Source of the DNA: SVFI01 sp045588655
Lineage (GTDB): Bacteria; Bacillota; Clostridia; Lachnospirales; Lachnospiraceae
Assembly: GCA_045588655.1 (NCBI GenBank)
Contig: JAZNEP010000022.1
Location: forward strand, 186,001 to 250,000
DNA length: 64,000 nt
Direction: 5' to 3'
Shown: positions 52,617 through 60,431 of the stretch, piece after piece
Layout: each line of letters starts with the position of its first letter
Numbering within the stretch: position 1 is the first letter of the stretch
Program-made: the position numbers and the translations under genes
The notes under the pieces: generated by a model
Told to the model about the DNA's origin: nothing
Seen by the model: the letters and a program-made list of their open reading frames with translations, nothing else
Database searches by the model: none

Positions 52617-53393
52617 ATGACCACGGATGTATTATTACAGAATTTAATATTAGGAATTGTCGTATTCCTTTACGGAATTGTGATAGGCAGCTTTTTAAAT
52701 GTCTGCATCTATCGCATTCCGAAAAAGGAAAGCTTATCGAAGGAGAGAAGCCATTGTATGAATTGTGGTTATCAGCTTCGGTGGTATGATTTGGTTCCGG
52801 TTTTTAGTTATCTGTTTTTGCGTGGTAAATGTCGAAAGTGCAAGGAACATATTTCCATGCAGTATCCGATTATTGAGATGCTAAATGGTGTGGTGTATGT
52901 TCTGGTGTTTATGATTAACGGGTGGAGTATAGATTCAGCGATATACTGTTTATTAGCATCAGCACTCATTGTATTGAGTGTGATAGATTTTAGAACGTAT
53001 GAGATTCCGTATGGAATCAACTTGTTTATACTGGCACTGGGGCTGATTCATCTTGCGTTTCACTTAGGGGATTGGGTGACCTATGTGATCGGCCTCTTTG
53101 CTGTCAGTAGTTTTTTGGAAATTTTATATTGGGCTTCGGGAGGCAGAGCCATAGGATATGGTGATGTCAGACTGATGCGTGCAGCCGGTCTTTTGATTGG
53201 ATGGAAACTATCATTACTAGCCCTGATCCTTGGATGTGTCCTAGGATCGGTGATACATGTGATACGGATGAAAAAATCCGGAGTAGATCATGTACTGGCA
53301 ATGGGGCCCTATTTGGCGGCAGGAATTTTCTTGTCGGTATTATGGGGAGATTCGTTTATAAACTGGTATATTAGTTTGCTTGTGACACATTAG
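52617..53393 (+). CDS. pilD: Prepilin peptidase PilD (GspO family)
   Basis: The 258-residue membrane protein has the zinc-type cysteine motifs CMNC and CRKC in its first cytoplasmic loop, the two catalytic aspartates in VIDFRTYEIP and GYGDVRLM (the GxGD motif), and about eight helices. It cleaves prepilin leaders and, in many relatives, N-methylates the new N-terminus. Its neighbours encode at least five prepilin-like substrates. Confidence 0.95.
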   Translation: MTTDVLLQNLILGIVVFLYGIVIGSFLNVCIYRIPKKESLSKERSHCMNCGYQLRWYDLVPVFSYLFLRGKCRKCKEHISMQYPIIEMLNGVVYVLVFMINGWSIDSAIYCLLASALIVLSVIDFRTYEIPYGINLFILALGLIHLAFHLGDWVTYVIGLFAVSSFLEILYWASGGRAIGYGDVRLMRAAGLLIGWKLSLLALILGCVLGSVIHVIRMKKSGVDHVLAMGPYLAAGIFLSVLWGDSFINWYISLLVTH

Positions 53394-53460
53394 TCGGCGT
53401 AGCGGACTTTATATAGATGAAGTAAAAGGAAGAAAATTAAGAAAGAAAAAATAAGAATGA

Positions 53461-53480
53461 GGGTTAACCCTATTATTTTT
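53461..53480 (+). promoter_or_regulatory. Palindrome with T-run in front of pilM
   Basis: The perfect palindrome GGGTTAACCC (53461-53470) is followed by TATTATTTTTT, directly before the AGGAGG of pilM-pilN. It could be a weak attenuator or a protein-binding site. Confidence 0.4.
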
Positions 53481-53493
53481 TAGGAGGTAAATC

Positions 53494-55293
53494 ATGGCAA
53501 AAGCGCAAAGAGTACTTAGTATTGAAATCGGATATTCGCTCACACAGGTTTGTGAGATGGATTTCCATTCAAAACATCCACAGGTGTATGGAGTTTTCAG
53601 TATGAAAACACCGGAAGGGATTCTGAATGACGGTTTGGTTAGTCCGACAGAATCTTATGTACAGGATTTGAAATCCTACATCGCTGCAAATGGTATGAGC
53701 GCAAAGAAAGTAATTTTTGCAGTATCATCTACCAAGATTGCAAACAGAGAAGCAACAATTCCGATGGTGAAGGAAAACAAAGTAAGAGAAATGATCATGA
53801 GTAACATCACAGATTATTTCCCTGTAGATCCAAGTGCTTATCAGTTCGCACACAATATTATGGATACGGTGACAGATGAAGCCGGAACCAAACAGTACAG
53901 AGTTATGATTATGGCGTGTCCATCCGATCTTTTGAATGGATATCATCATCTGGCACAGATGCTTGGCCTTGAGTTATCTTCTATCGATTATAGTGGTAAC
54001 AGTATTTTCCAGGCTTTGCGTCATAGATTTGCAAAGGGAGTTAACCTTACGGTTAAAATTGATGAGAGAAGTTCACTTCTTACAGTAACCAACAATGGTG
54101 TCATCACAATGCAGCGTTCCGGTATTTATGGAGCAGATCAGGTAGTAGACATCATGATGGAGACAGATGTATATGGTGAACCTCTTTCTTATGAAATGGC
54201 AGTTAAGACTCTTCGTAAAAACAATCTTGTTATGAGAGCAGATGAAGAGGAAACACTTGCTGAGAGAGAAAAAGAAGTAGCAGAACTTGAGAGATTAAAT
54301 GAAGCAGCAATTGCAGCAGCATCTGCTTCCGGGGATTCTTCGCAGGTTGCAAGTACTACAGTAGCTGCAAAGCAGGCCGGAGCAAACTTAAAAATGCTTC
54401 GTTTGAGAAGAGATGTTACATATGCATACGAACAGCTGATCAGCAGTATCGTTCGAGTAATCGACTATTATAACAGTAAAAACAGAGATGCGGCAATTGA
54501 TAATATTATTATTACAGGTATTGCGGCTGACTTCTGGGGATTTGCAGGACTTCTTTCAGAAGAACTTGGTCGTGAAGTCGAAGTATTAAAAGACCTTGCA
54601 GGAACTAACATTAATCAGGGTCTTCACCTTCAGGAAGTATCTCTCGGTGATTACATTTCAGTTATCGGTGCCGGTCTTGGTTCTGTTGGATTTATGCCGG
54701 CTTCATTACAGGCAGAAGGAGCGAAAAGAGGTGGAGTAAAGAAGAGCTCTACTTCAACCGATAAACTTCCTGCTATTTTGATAGTAGTATTCCTGCTTGC
54801 AACTGCGGTAATCGTGGCAATTACAGTTCCAAAATATTATGCGGCAAAGACAGAGGGAGAGCGACTGGCAGAAAGAAAAGCCCAGCTTGAACCGGTACAG
54901 GAAACCTATAATATTTATGTTCAGACTAAAGCGGATTATGATTATTTAATGGCAGTGTATGATAAGACTGAAAACTATAACAGACAGTTATATGATGTAT
55001 TTCTTGAGTTAGAAGAAAAGTTGCCGAAAAATGTAGAAGTGACAACCATGAATGTAAGCACAACACAGCTTAATATGGTAATGCAGGTCGGAACAAAAGA
55101 AGAAGCGGCTGCTGCATTCATTAATCTCCGTACATTCGAAAATTTCGCAGATGTTAGAATTGATACAATTGCGGAAGAAGAAGATGAAGAAGCAGGAATT
55201 ACTGTAGTTACCTTTGCGGTAAATTGTACATATGGAGTAAATCCGGCGGCACTTGTTGAAGCGGAAGAGGCTTCAGAAGAAGTGGCAGAATAG
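53494..55293 (+). CDS. PilM-PilN fusion (type IV pilus alignment protein)
   Basis: The 599-residue protein combines two pilus proteins. Residues 1 to about 400 are an actin-like PilM (VLSIEIGYSLTQVCE, TVKIDERSSLLTVTNNG, NIIITGIAADFWGFAGLL), with a charged insert near 245-300 that looks like a coiled coil. After a basic linker and a membrane helix (about 426-448), residues 450-580 form a PilN-type coiled coil and ferredoxin-like domain. In Gram-negatives, PilM binds the cytoplasmic N-terminus of PilN; here the two are one chain. AGGAGG precedes the ATG. PilO follows 13 bases later. Confidence 0.92.
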   Translation: MAKAQRVLSIEIGYSLTQVCEMDFHSKHPQVYGVFSMKTPEGILNDGLVSPTESYVQDLKSYIAANGMSAKKVIFAVSSTKIANREATIPMVKENKVREMIMSNITDYFPVDPSAYQFAHNIMDTVTDEAGTKQYRVMIMACPSDLLNGYHHLAQMLGLELSSIDYSGNSIFQALRHRFAKGVNLTVKIDERSSLLTVTNNGVITMQRSGIYGADQVVDIMMETDVYGEPLSYEMAVKTLRKNNLVMRADEEETLAEREKEVAELERLNEAAIAAASASGDSSQVASTTVAAKQAGANLKMLRLRRDVTYAYEQLISSIVRVIDYYNSKNRDAAIDNIIITGIAADFWGFAGLLSEELGREVEVLKDLAGTNINQGLHLQEVSLGDYISVIGAGLGSVGFMPASLQAEGAKRGGVKKSSTSTDKLPAILIVVFLLATAVIVAITVPKYYAAKTEGERLAERKAQLEPVQETYNIYVQTKADYDYLMAVYDKTENYNRQLYDVFLELEEKLPKNVEVTTMNVSTTQLNMVMQVGTKEEAAAAFINLRTFENFADVRIDTIAEEEDEEAGITVVTFAVNCTYGVNPAALVEAEEASEEVAE

Positions 55294-55306
55294 GAGGAGA
55301 ATTACG

Positions 55307-56080
55307 ATGAAAATGAAAAAGTCAGATTTAGGTTTGTTAATAGCATTATTAACATTGGTTATAGCAGGAGCTTCGTATTATTTCTTATATATTAAGTTAA
55401 ATGAGAAAACAGCTCAGATACAGTCAGAAAATGCAGTGCTTCAGCAGGAAGTGAACCGTTTACAGGAACTGGCAGATAACAAACAGCAGTATATTGATGA
55501 TACAGAAGCAATGAAAATTGAAATTGAAGAAATCAAAGCACAGTTTCCGGCGAAGTATTTAGAAGAAGATGAAGTATTATACGTTGTTGGTATTGAAAAA
55601 GACTATGATGTGTTTGCAAAAGGGATTTCCATGGGTAGATCAACTGTAGTGGAAGTGCCGAAACCACAGTCAGAAGAAGCGCCGATTGAGGCAGCTCCGG
55701 AAGGTGAAGAGGGCACAGATGGTGCAGAACAGGTTGCACCACAGGAAGTGGCTCCGGAAATCATGCTTTACCAGCAGCCGGTAAATGTGGAAGTGGTAAC
55801 AGCATATAATTCCATTAAAGATGTGATTAAGAAAATCAACACGGATCCAAATAGAAAATCAATCGAAACATTAACATTGGCTTTCGATACAGAAACCGGT
55901 GATTTGACAGGAAATCTGGCATTTACAATGTACACATTGACCGGTACAGACGCAGAATATGTAACACCGAAGGTGGATGGTGTAACATATGGAACAAGAA
56001 ATATCTTTAACAGCGCAGACAAAGCGGCTGCAATTGAAGCAGAAAAAGCAGCAGAGGAAGCTGCAGAATCAGAAGAATAG
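55307..56080 (+). CDS. pilO: PilO-like type IV pilus protein
   Basis: The 257-residue protein has a short cytoplasmic start, one membrane helix (about 9-28), a coiled coil (about 30-80) and an extracytoplasmic domain interrupted by an acidic proline-rich stretch (about 125-155). It ends in an Ala/Glu-rich tail. Position after PilM-N and this layout fit PilO. The ATG at 55307 follows AGGAGG; a longer reading from 55253 overlaps the pilN part. Confidence 0.85.
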   Translation: MKMKKSDLGLLIALLTLVIAGASYYFLYIKLNEKTAQIQSENAVLQQEVNRLQELADNKQQYIDDTEAMKIEIEEIKAQFPAKYLEEDEVLYVVGIEKDYDVFAKGISMGRSTVVEVPKPQSEEAPIEAAPEGEEGTDGAEQVAPQEVAPEIMLYQQPVNVEVVTAYNSIKDVIKKINTDPNRKSIETLTLAFDTETGDLTGNLAFTMYTLTGTDAEYVTPKVDGVTYGTRNIFNSADKAAAIEAEKAAEEAAESEE

Positions 56081-56120
56081 TCTATAACAAAGGAATAGAT
56101 ATAAAAGGGGTTCATTTGAT

Positions 56121-57413
56121 ATGAAAAGAAAAGAAAATAACAAAGGTTTTACATTGGTGGAATTAATAATTGCAATTGCCATTTTGGCAATTGCAGCATC
56201 ACCATTGATTGCCAATTTTATACAGTCTTCAAAGATGAATTTGCAGGGACGTAAAAATTTAAATGCAATGAACCTCGCACAAGACGTTATGGAAGGTATG
56301 AGTGCATATCAGGCGACAGAAGTTCAAGAAATGATGGCTTCGGTTTCGGCTAATGCTTTGGTTGGTAAAGTTTTGCCGACGGGATCAACATACGATAATC
56401 CGATAACGGTTAATACGTCTGTACCAAATGTCTATACATACACAGTAAAGAATGTTGAGACTGCTAGTACATCACGTAATAAGTATGATCTTGTGATGAC
56501 ATTGGATGCAACTGATGCGAATTATGCGGATTACAATGATAAGGAACTGGCAACCATAACAAAAATTGATCAATATTATGATTCGATATTTAAGATTCCG
56601 GATAACGATATTAGTGAGGCGGTGAGTTGGCTGGTAACGCATTCGACAGAACCATCTAAGACGATAGATGATTATCTGGGAAATATGGCGCGTACCATTG
56701 AAGTGAGAATTGAAAACACCGCAACTGCTGTGTCGGATCCACCTGTTTATTCAGTCAGCGTCGATAGAACGTATGACGTTGTAACAAGCAAAGAAGCAGC
56801 ACTGGGTCTTACTGCAGCTGATGTGTATACGATTCCGTCAGGTAACATTTCGAAAGCAAGCGTTGATGTAATGCCGAGAAGCGTATATCTGTATTTTGAA
56901 GGTATGGAGGGGGCTGTAAATACAAATTCAAATATTTTAGACAATATTAAAGTGGTGAATACGACAGGAAATGATGTAACAGTGTATCTCATTCGTACAC
57001 AGCCAAAAGGCACGGAAGCTACGAATGCTACCTATAATGAAAATTATAGATGTAGAGTTGATGTGACGGCACAAGATATGACTGGATCTTATATCGAATG
57101 TGTAAAATTGGTATCAAATCTGCGTTATAATTTAAGTTATCCACCGGAGGAAAACTTTAGAAAATACGAGGAAGGTACAACAACTGCATTGCCGGATGTC
57201 GATATAGCGGCAACCAATTATTATAGCGCCGATCGAGCACAATATTATTATAATGATTCGGCAAATAAGATTGAGGAAGTTATGTATAAGGATAATATTT
57301 CAGATGGCTATGCCAAAGAAAAGAAAAATATTATCTACAAGGTTCAGTTAGACATTTATGAGCCGGGAACAACGAAAAAAGTTGCCACATATACCGGTGG
57401 TATTACAGATTAA
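56121..57413 (+). CDS. Minor prepilin-like protein with large ectodomain (PilV/GspI type)
   Basis: The 430-residue protein has a prepilin leader ending NNKG, cleavage before FTLVELIIAIAILAIAASPLI with Glu5, and then a large beta-rich extracellular part about three times the size of a normal minor pilin. It has Ala-Ser-Pro in the helix where GspI/PilV proteins are often kinked. Probably part of the pilus tip complex with the next three gene products. AAGGGG precedes the ATG. Confidence 0.85.
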   Translation: MKRKENNKGFTLVELIIAIAILAIAASPLIANFIQSSKMNLQGRKNLNAMNLAQDVMEGMSAYQATEVQEMMASVSANALVGKVLPTGSTYDNPITVNTSVPNVYTYTVKNVETASTSRNKYDLVMTLDATDANYADYNDKELATITKIDQYYDSIFKIPDNDISEAVSWLVTHSTEPSKTIDDYLGNMARTIEVRIENTATAVSDPPVYSVSVDRTYDVVTSKEAALGLTAADVYTIPSGNISKASVDVMPRSVYLYFEGMEGAVNTNSNILDNIKVVNTTGNDVTVYLIRTQPKGTEATNATYNENYRCRVDVTAQDMTGSYIECVKLVSNLRYNLSYPPEENFRKYEEGTTTALPDVDIAATNYYSADRAQYYYNDSANKIEEVMYKDNISDGYAKEKKNIIYKVQLDIYEPGTTKKVATYTGGITD

Positions 57414-57446
57414 AAGATCTAATGAAGCAGAAAGGGAGAGCTTTCG

Positions 57447-59870
57447 ATGATTTCAAGAATTGCAAATAAGATTCAAAGAAGAAATAAGGATAATAGAGGT
57501 GCGGCGATGGTAATGGCAATCGTGGCAATCGCATTTATAGGAATGCTGGTAGCGATGGTGCTTTATATGTCGTACTGCAACTATCTGATGAAGGATACAG
57601 ATAAGATTGCGAAAGACAACTTCTATTCTGCGGAGCATGCATTGGACGTAATTAATGCGGGATTGCAACATGATATTTCGGAGTCGATGTCGATTGCATA
57701 TGTAAAGACGATGAATAATTCATCCGGACAAACACCGGATGATATGACAGTTGATTTCGAAGCGTATTACATAGATGAGTTAAAGAAAAAAATACAGGCA
57801 GTAGATGCGCTGGGAACCCCGGACCCGACAAAATGGAATCTGAGTTATCTGACGCAGATGTGGACCAATAGTGGTGTGACAGTCGCTGCCACAGCGGGTA
57901 ATTATGGTGCGAATTTGACTGCGATTAGTGGAAACAATGCATTAACAGTAACAGGCAATAAGCACATTACACTTTCAAATCTGCAAATTGTGTATACAGA
58001 CGATAGAGGTTTTGTTTCAATCATTACAACGGATATTCGTTTGAAAGTGCCGGATTTAAATTTTGCACAGGCAGCAAGCAAAATGAATCTTGAGAGATTT
58101 GCCTTGATAGCCAATGATGCATTGATTAATGATACAAGTAATACAGATCCTGCACCGTCAACGGTGAGCGGAAGGATTGGATCGGACGTTAAGATTTCCG
58201 GTAGTGTCTTTGGTGGATACGAAGGAATTGAGATTGCAAATCAGAAAAAAATTGAGTTTGTTATAAATACAAGCGATGTAGGTGCGGCGACACCACCGAC
58301 CTATGACGTTATTACAAATACGGTAAATATTACGAACACGTCAGCATCACAAGGAATGGTGGCAGATGCTACGTATACAATTAATGCTAGAAATATCAAT
58401 CTTTATGGTGGTAGACTTGCTTTAGACGGAGATGTCTATATCGGAGATGATTTGGATGTGGCAGGAAGAGAAAGCCGTGTTGCATTAAAGGGAAATTACC
58501 GCGGCTATGGTAATACCTATGGAGACTCCGACGGAAGTAGTTCCATTCTCATAAATGGTGCAGATGCGATTCTGGATTTTAGTGAATTGAAAGAATTAAA
58601 CTTATCCGGACATGCATATGTTGGTGCAAAAAAATATGATGCAGATGAAGATCGTTTGGCATATGGAATGGAAATGGATAAAGCAGACCTGACTTCCGAT
58701 AAGATTGCAGACCCGGATAAATATGAGGAACGTTTTTCTACGGTATCCGGAAATGGGACTTATCAGCCGGGAGTTGATACGGTTCCTAAAAATGAAATGG
58801 ATGTTATGACAGGTGAATCCTTATCTGTAAAAGCGAATCAGCTTCTTTATATGGTACCGACCGATTGTATCGGATACATAGCAGGTACAGATGAGCAGAT
58901 TATTAAAAAGAATCCGATGACGTATGAAGAGTATAAGAAGTTAGTAAATACAGAAAAAGCGGATGAAAATAATGTAATGCAGAAAGTATATGAACCGGTC
59001 AGATTAGCTTATTTGTGGAATAGACTTGGTGGCGTAGCATATACCAATGATTATAAAGCGGTATATAGACGAGTGAATGGTACCGTATTAGTATATTTAT
59101 ATTTGGATTTCGGTTCAAATGATATGATGGCGAATGCATTTTATAAAGCATATTATGATTATGATAAGTCCGGTGTTGAATCTTATGTAAAATCATATAT
59201 CAAGGATATGGAATGGAATAGCGACTTATTAGCAAATAATAACGCGAAGCTCTCATTAGCAGGTAATGCATTTTACTTAAATAATCAGGGTGAAGTGGTA
59301 TTTGTAGATGACTCTTTAGAGGATTCAAATAAGTTTTATGATATGATGGAAGCACAGGAATTATATACAGCGATATATGAGTCACTGATGCATTCACTTT
59401 CGGCAGATTATCAGAATCTTTCATCTGCACAGCAAACATCAGAGATATTTGAATATTTTGTAGACGAAGTGAAACTGGCAGCTGTAAGTGACAAAGATTT
59501 TACAGATGGAAGTATTCATGCAAAGATAAAAGACGGTGATGTGGTATATCCGGCGAATTGTGAAGCAAATACCAATTTGATTGTGGCAACAGGCAATGTT
59601 TATTTGATGGATGATTTCGAAGGTCTGGTTATGGCAGGGCAAAAAATATACATTGGTAACGGTTGTGACAAGATTGATTATAATCCTACAAAAGTAGTTC
59701 AGGCAATGAAAACAAAATATACCGATGTCGGTGGAAATGAGATATATGCATATGAAGTGTTTGGTGCAAACGGTACGGTATCATATGGTGTTGCAACTGC
59801 CGGTGGTGCTTCGGATGATGTAGTAGGACTTCATGAATTGATTACATATGAGAATTGGAAGAAAGAGTAG
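57447..59870 (+). CDS. PilX/GspK-like pilus tip protein, very large
   Basis: The 807-residue protein starts with a basic stretch and DNRGAAMVMAIVAIAFIGML. The hydrophobic helix lacks the usual Glu5 (methionine is at that place), as in GspK/PilX proteins that cap pseudopilus tips. The rest is a large extracytoplasmic region. It contains an integrin-like or beta-helix-like run of short beta repeats (GSVFGGYEGIEIANQ, INLYGGRLALDGDVYIGDDL, SLSGHAYVGA-type) at about 240-400. Function of the ectodomain is unknown; adhesion is plausible. GGGAGAG precedes the ATG. Confidence 0.82.
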   Translation: MISRIANKIQRRNKDNRGAAMVMAIVAIAFIGMLVAMVLYMSYCNYLMKDTDKIAKDNFYSAEHALDVINAGLQHDISESMSIAYVKTMNNSSGQTPDDMTVDFEAYYIDELKKKIQAVDALGTPDPTKWNLSYLTQMWTNSGVTVAATAGNYGANLTAISGNNALTVTGNKHITLSNLQIVYTDDRGFVSIITTDIRLKVPDLNFAQAASKMNLERFALIANDALINDTSNTDPAPSTVSGRIGSDVKISGSVFGGYEGIEIANQKKIEFVINTSDVGAATPPTYDVITNTVNITNTSASQGMVADATYTINARNINLYGGRLALDGDVYIGDDLDVAGRESRVALKGNYRGYGNTYGDSDGSSSILINGADAILDFSELKELNLSGHAYVGAKKYDADEDRLAYGMEMDKADLTSDKIADPDKYEERFSTVSGNGTYQPGVDTVPKNEMDVMTGESLSVKANQLLYMVPTDCIGYIAGTDEQIIKKNPMTYEEYKKLVNTEKADENNVMQKVYEPVRLAYLWNRLGGVAYTNDYKAVYRRVNGTVLVYLYLDFGSNDMMANAFYKAYYDYDKSGVESYVKSYIKDMEWNSDLLANNNAKLSLAGNAFYLNNQGEVVFVDDSLEDSNKFYDMMEAQELYTAIYESLMHSLSADYQNLSSAQQTSEIFEYFVDEVKLAAVSDKDFTDGSIHAKIKDGDVVYPANCEANTNLIVATGNVYLMDDFEGLVMAGQKIYIGNGCDKIDYNPTKVVQAMKTKYTDVGGNEIYAYEVFGANGTVSYGVATAGGASDDVVGLHELITYENWKKE

Positions 59871-59880
59871 GCGGTGTTGT

Positions 59881-60405
59881 ATGAAAAGGAATAATGCAGG
59901 TGTGTCAATGGTTGAACTGATAATTGCAATAGCAATTATTTCTGCCATGACAGGGATTGGAATCTATTCAGTCGGCAGAGTGCAAACTTATAGAGCGCGA
60001 GAGTGTTCTAAAACGATTGCGTCCAGTATAACTGCGAATAAAGTAGCTACACTTGGTAAGGCAAAATCAACTGGAAATATATGCTGGCAATTATACAACG
60101 ATGATGGCGATTACTATATCTGCAATGTTTATGATGCGGATGCAACCCCGGTTAAAAGAGATATTAAGAAAGTATCAAAAACAACGAACGGTGTTATTGT
60201 AACCTACATAGTAAGCGGAACAGAGTATACAATCAATGACGGAGATAATTTAACGTTTTGTTTCAATCGTTCCACAGGAGCAATATGTCAATCGACAGGT
60301 GCACATAGTGTGATGGATATATCAGAGATTACGGTTTACACGAAATCCCGAAATAGTAGTTTTAAGATTGAGCTGGTACCTGAAACGGGAAAAGTGGTTC
60401 AATAA
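59881..60405 (+). CDS. Minor prepilin-like protein (GspH/FimT type)
   Basis: The 174-residue protein has leader MKRNNAG and then VSMVELIIAIAIISAMTGI. Glu5 is kept but the +1 residue is valine rather than phenylalanine. The ectodomain has three cysteines and is beta-rich, fitting GspH-type minor pilins. The ATG at 59881 has AGGCGG upstream; a reading from 59848 overlaps the upstream gene without a ribosome binding site. Confidence 0.85.
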   Translation: MKRNNAGVSMVELIIAIAIISAMTGIGIYSVGRVQTYRARECSKTIASSITANKVATLGKAKSTGNICWQLYNDDGDYYICNVYDADATPVKRDIKKVSKTTNGVIVTYIVSGTEYTINDGDNLTFCFNRSTGAICQSTGAHSVMDISEITVYTKSRNSSFKIELVPETGKVVQ

Positions 60406-60431
60406 TAAAGGATGTGTAAGGGAGAAGAAGT

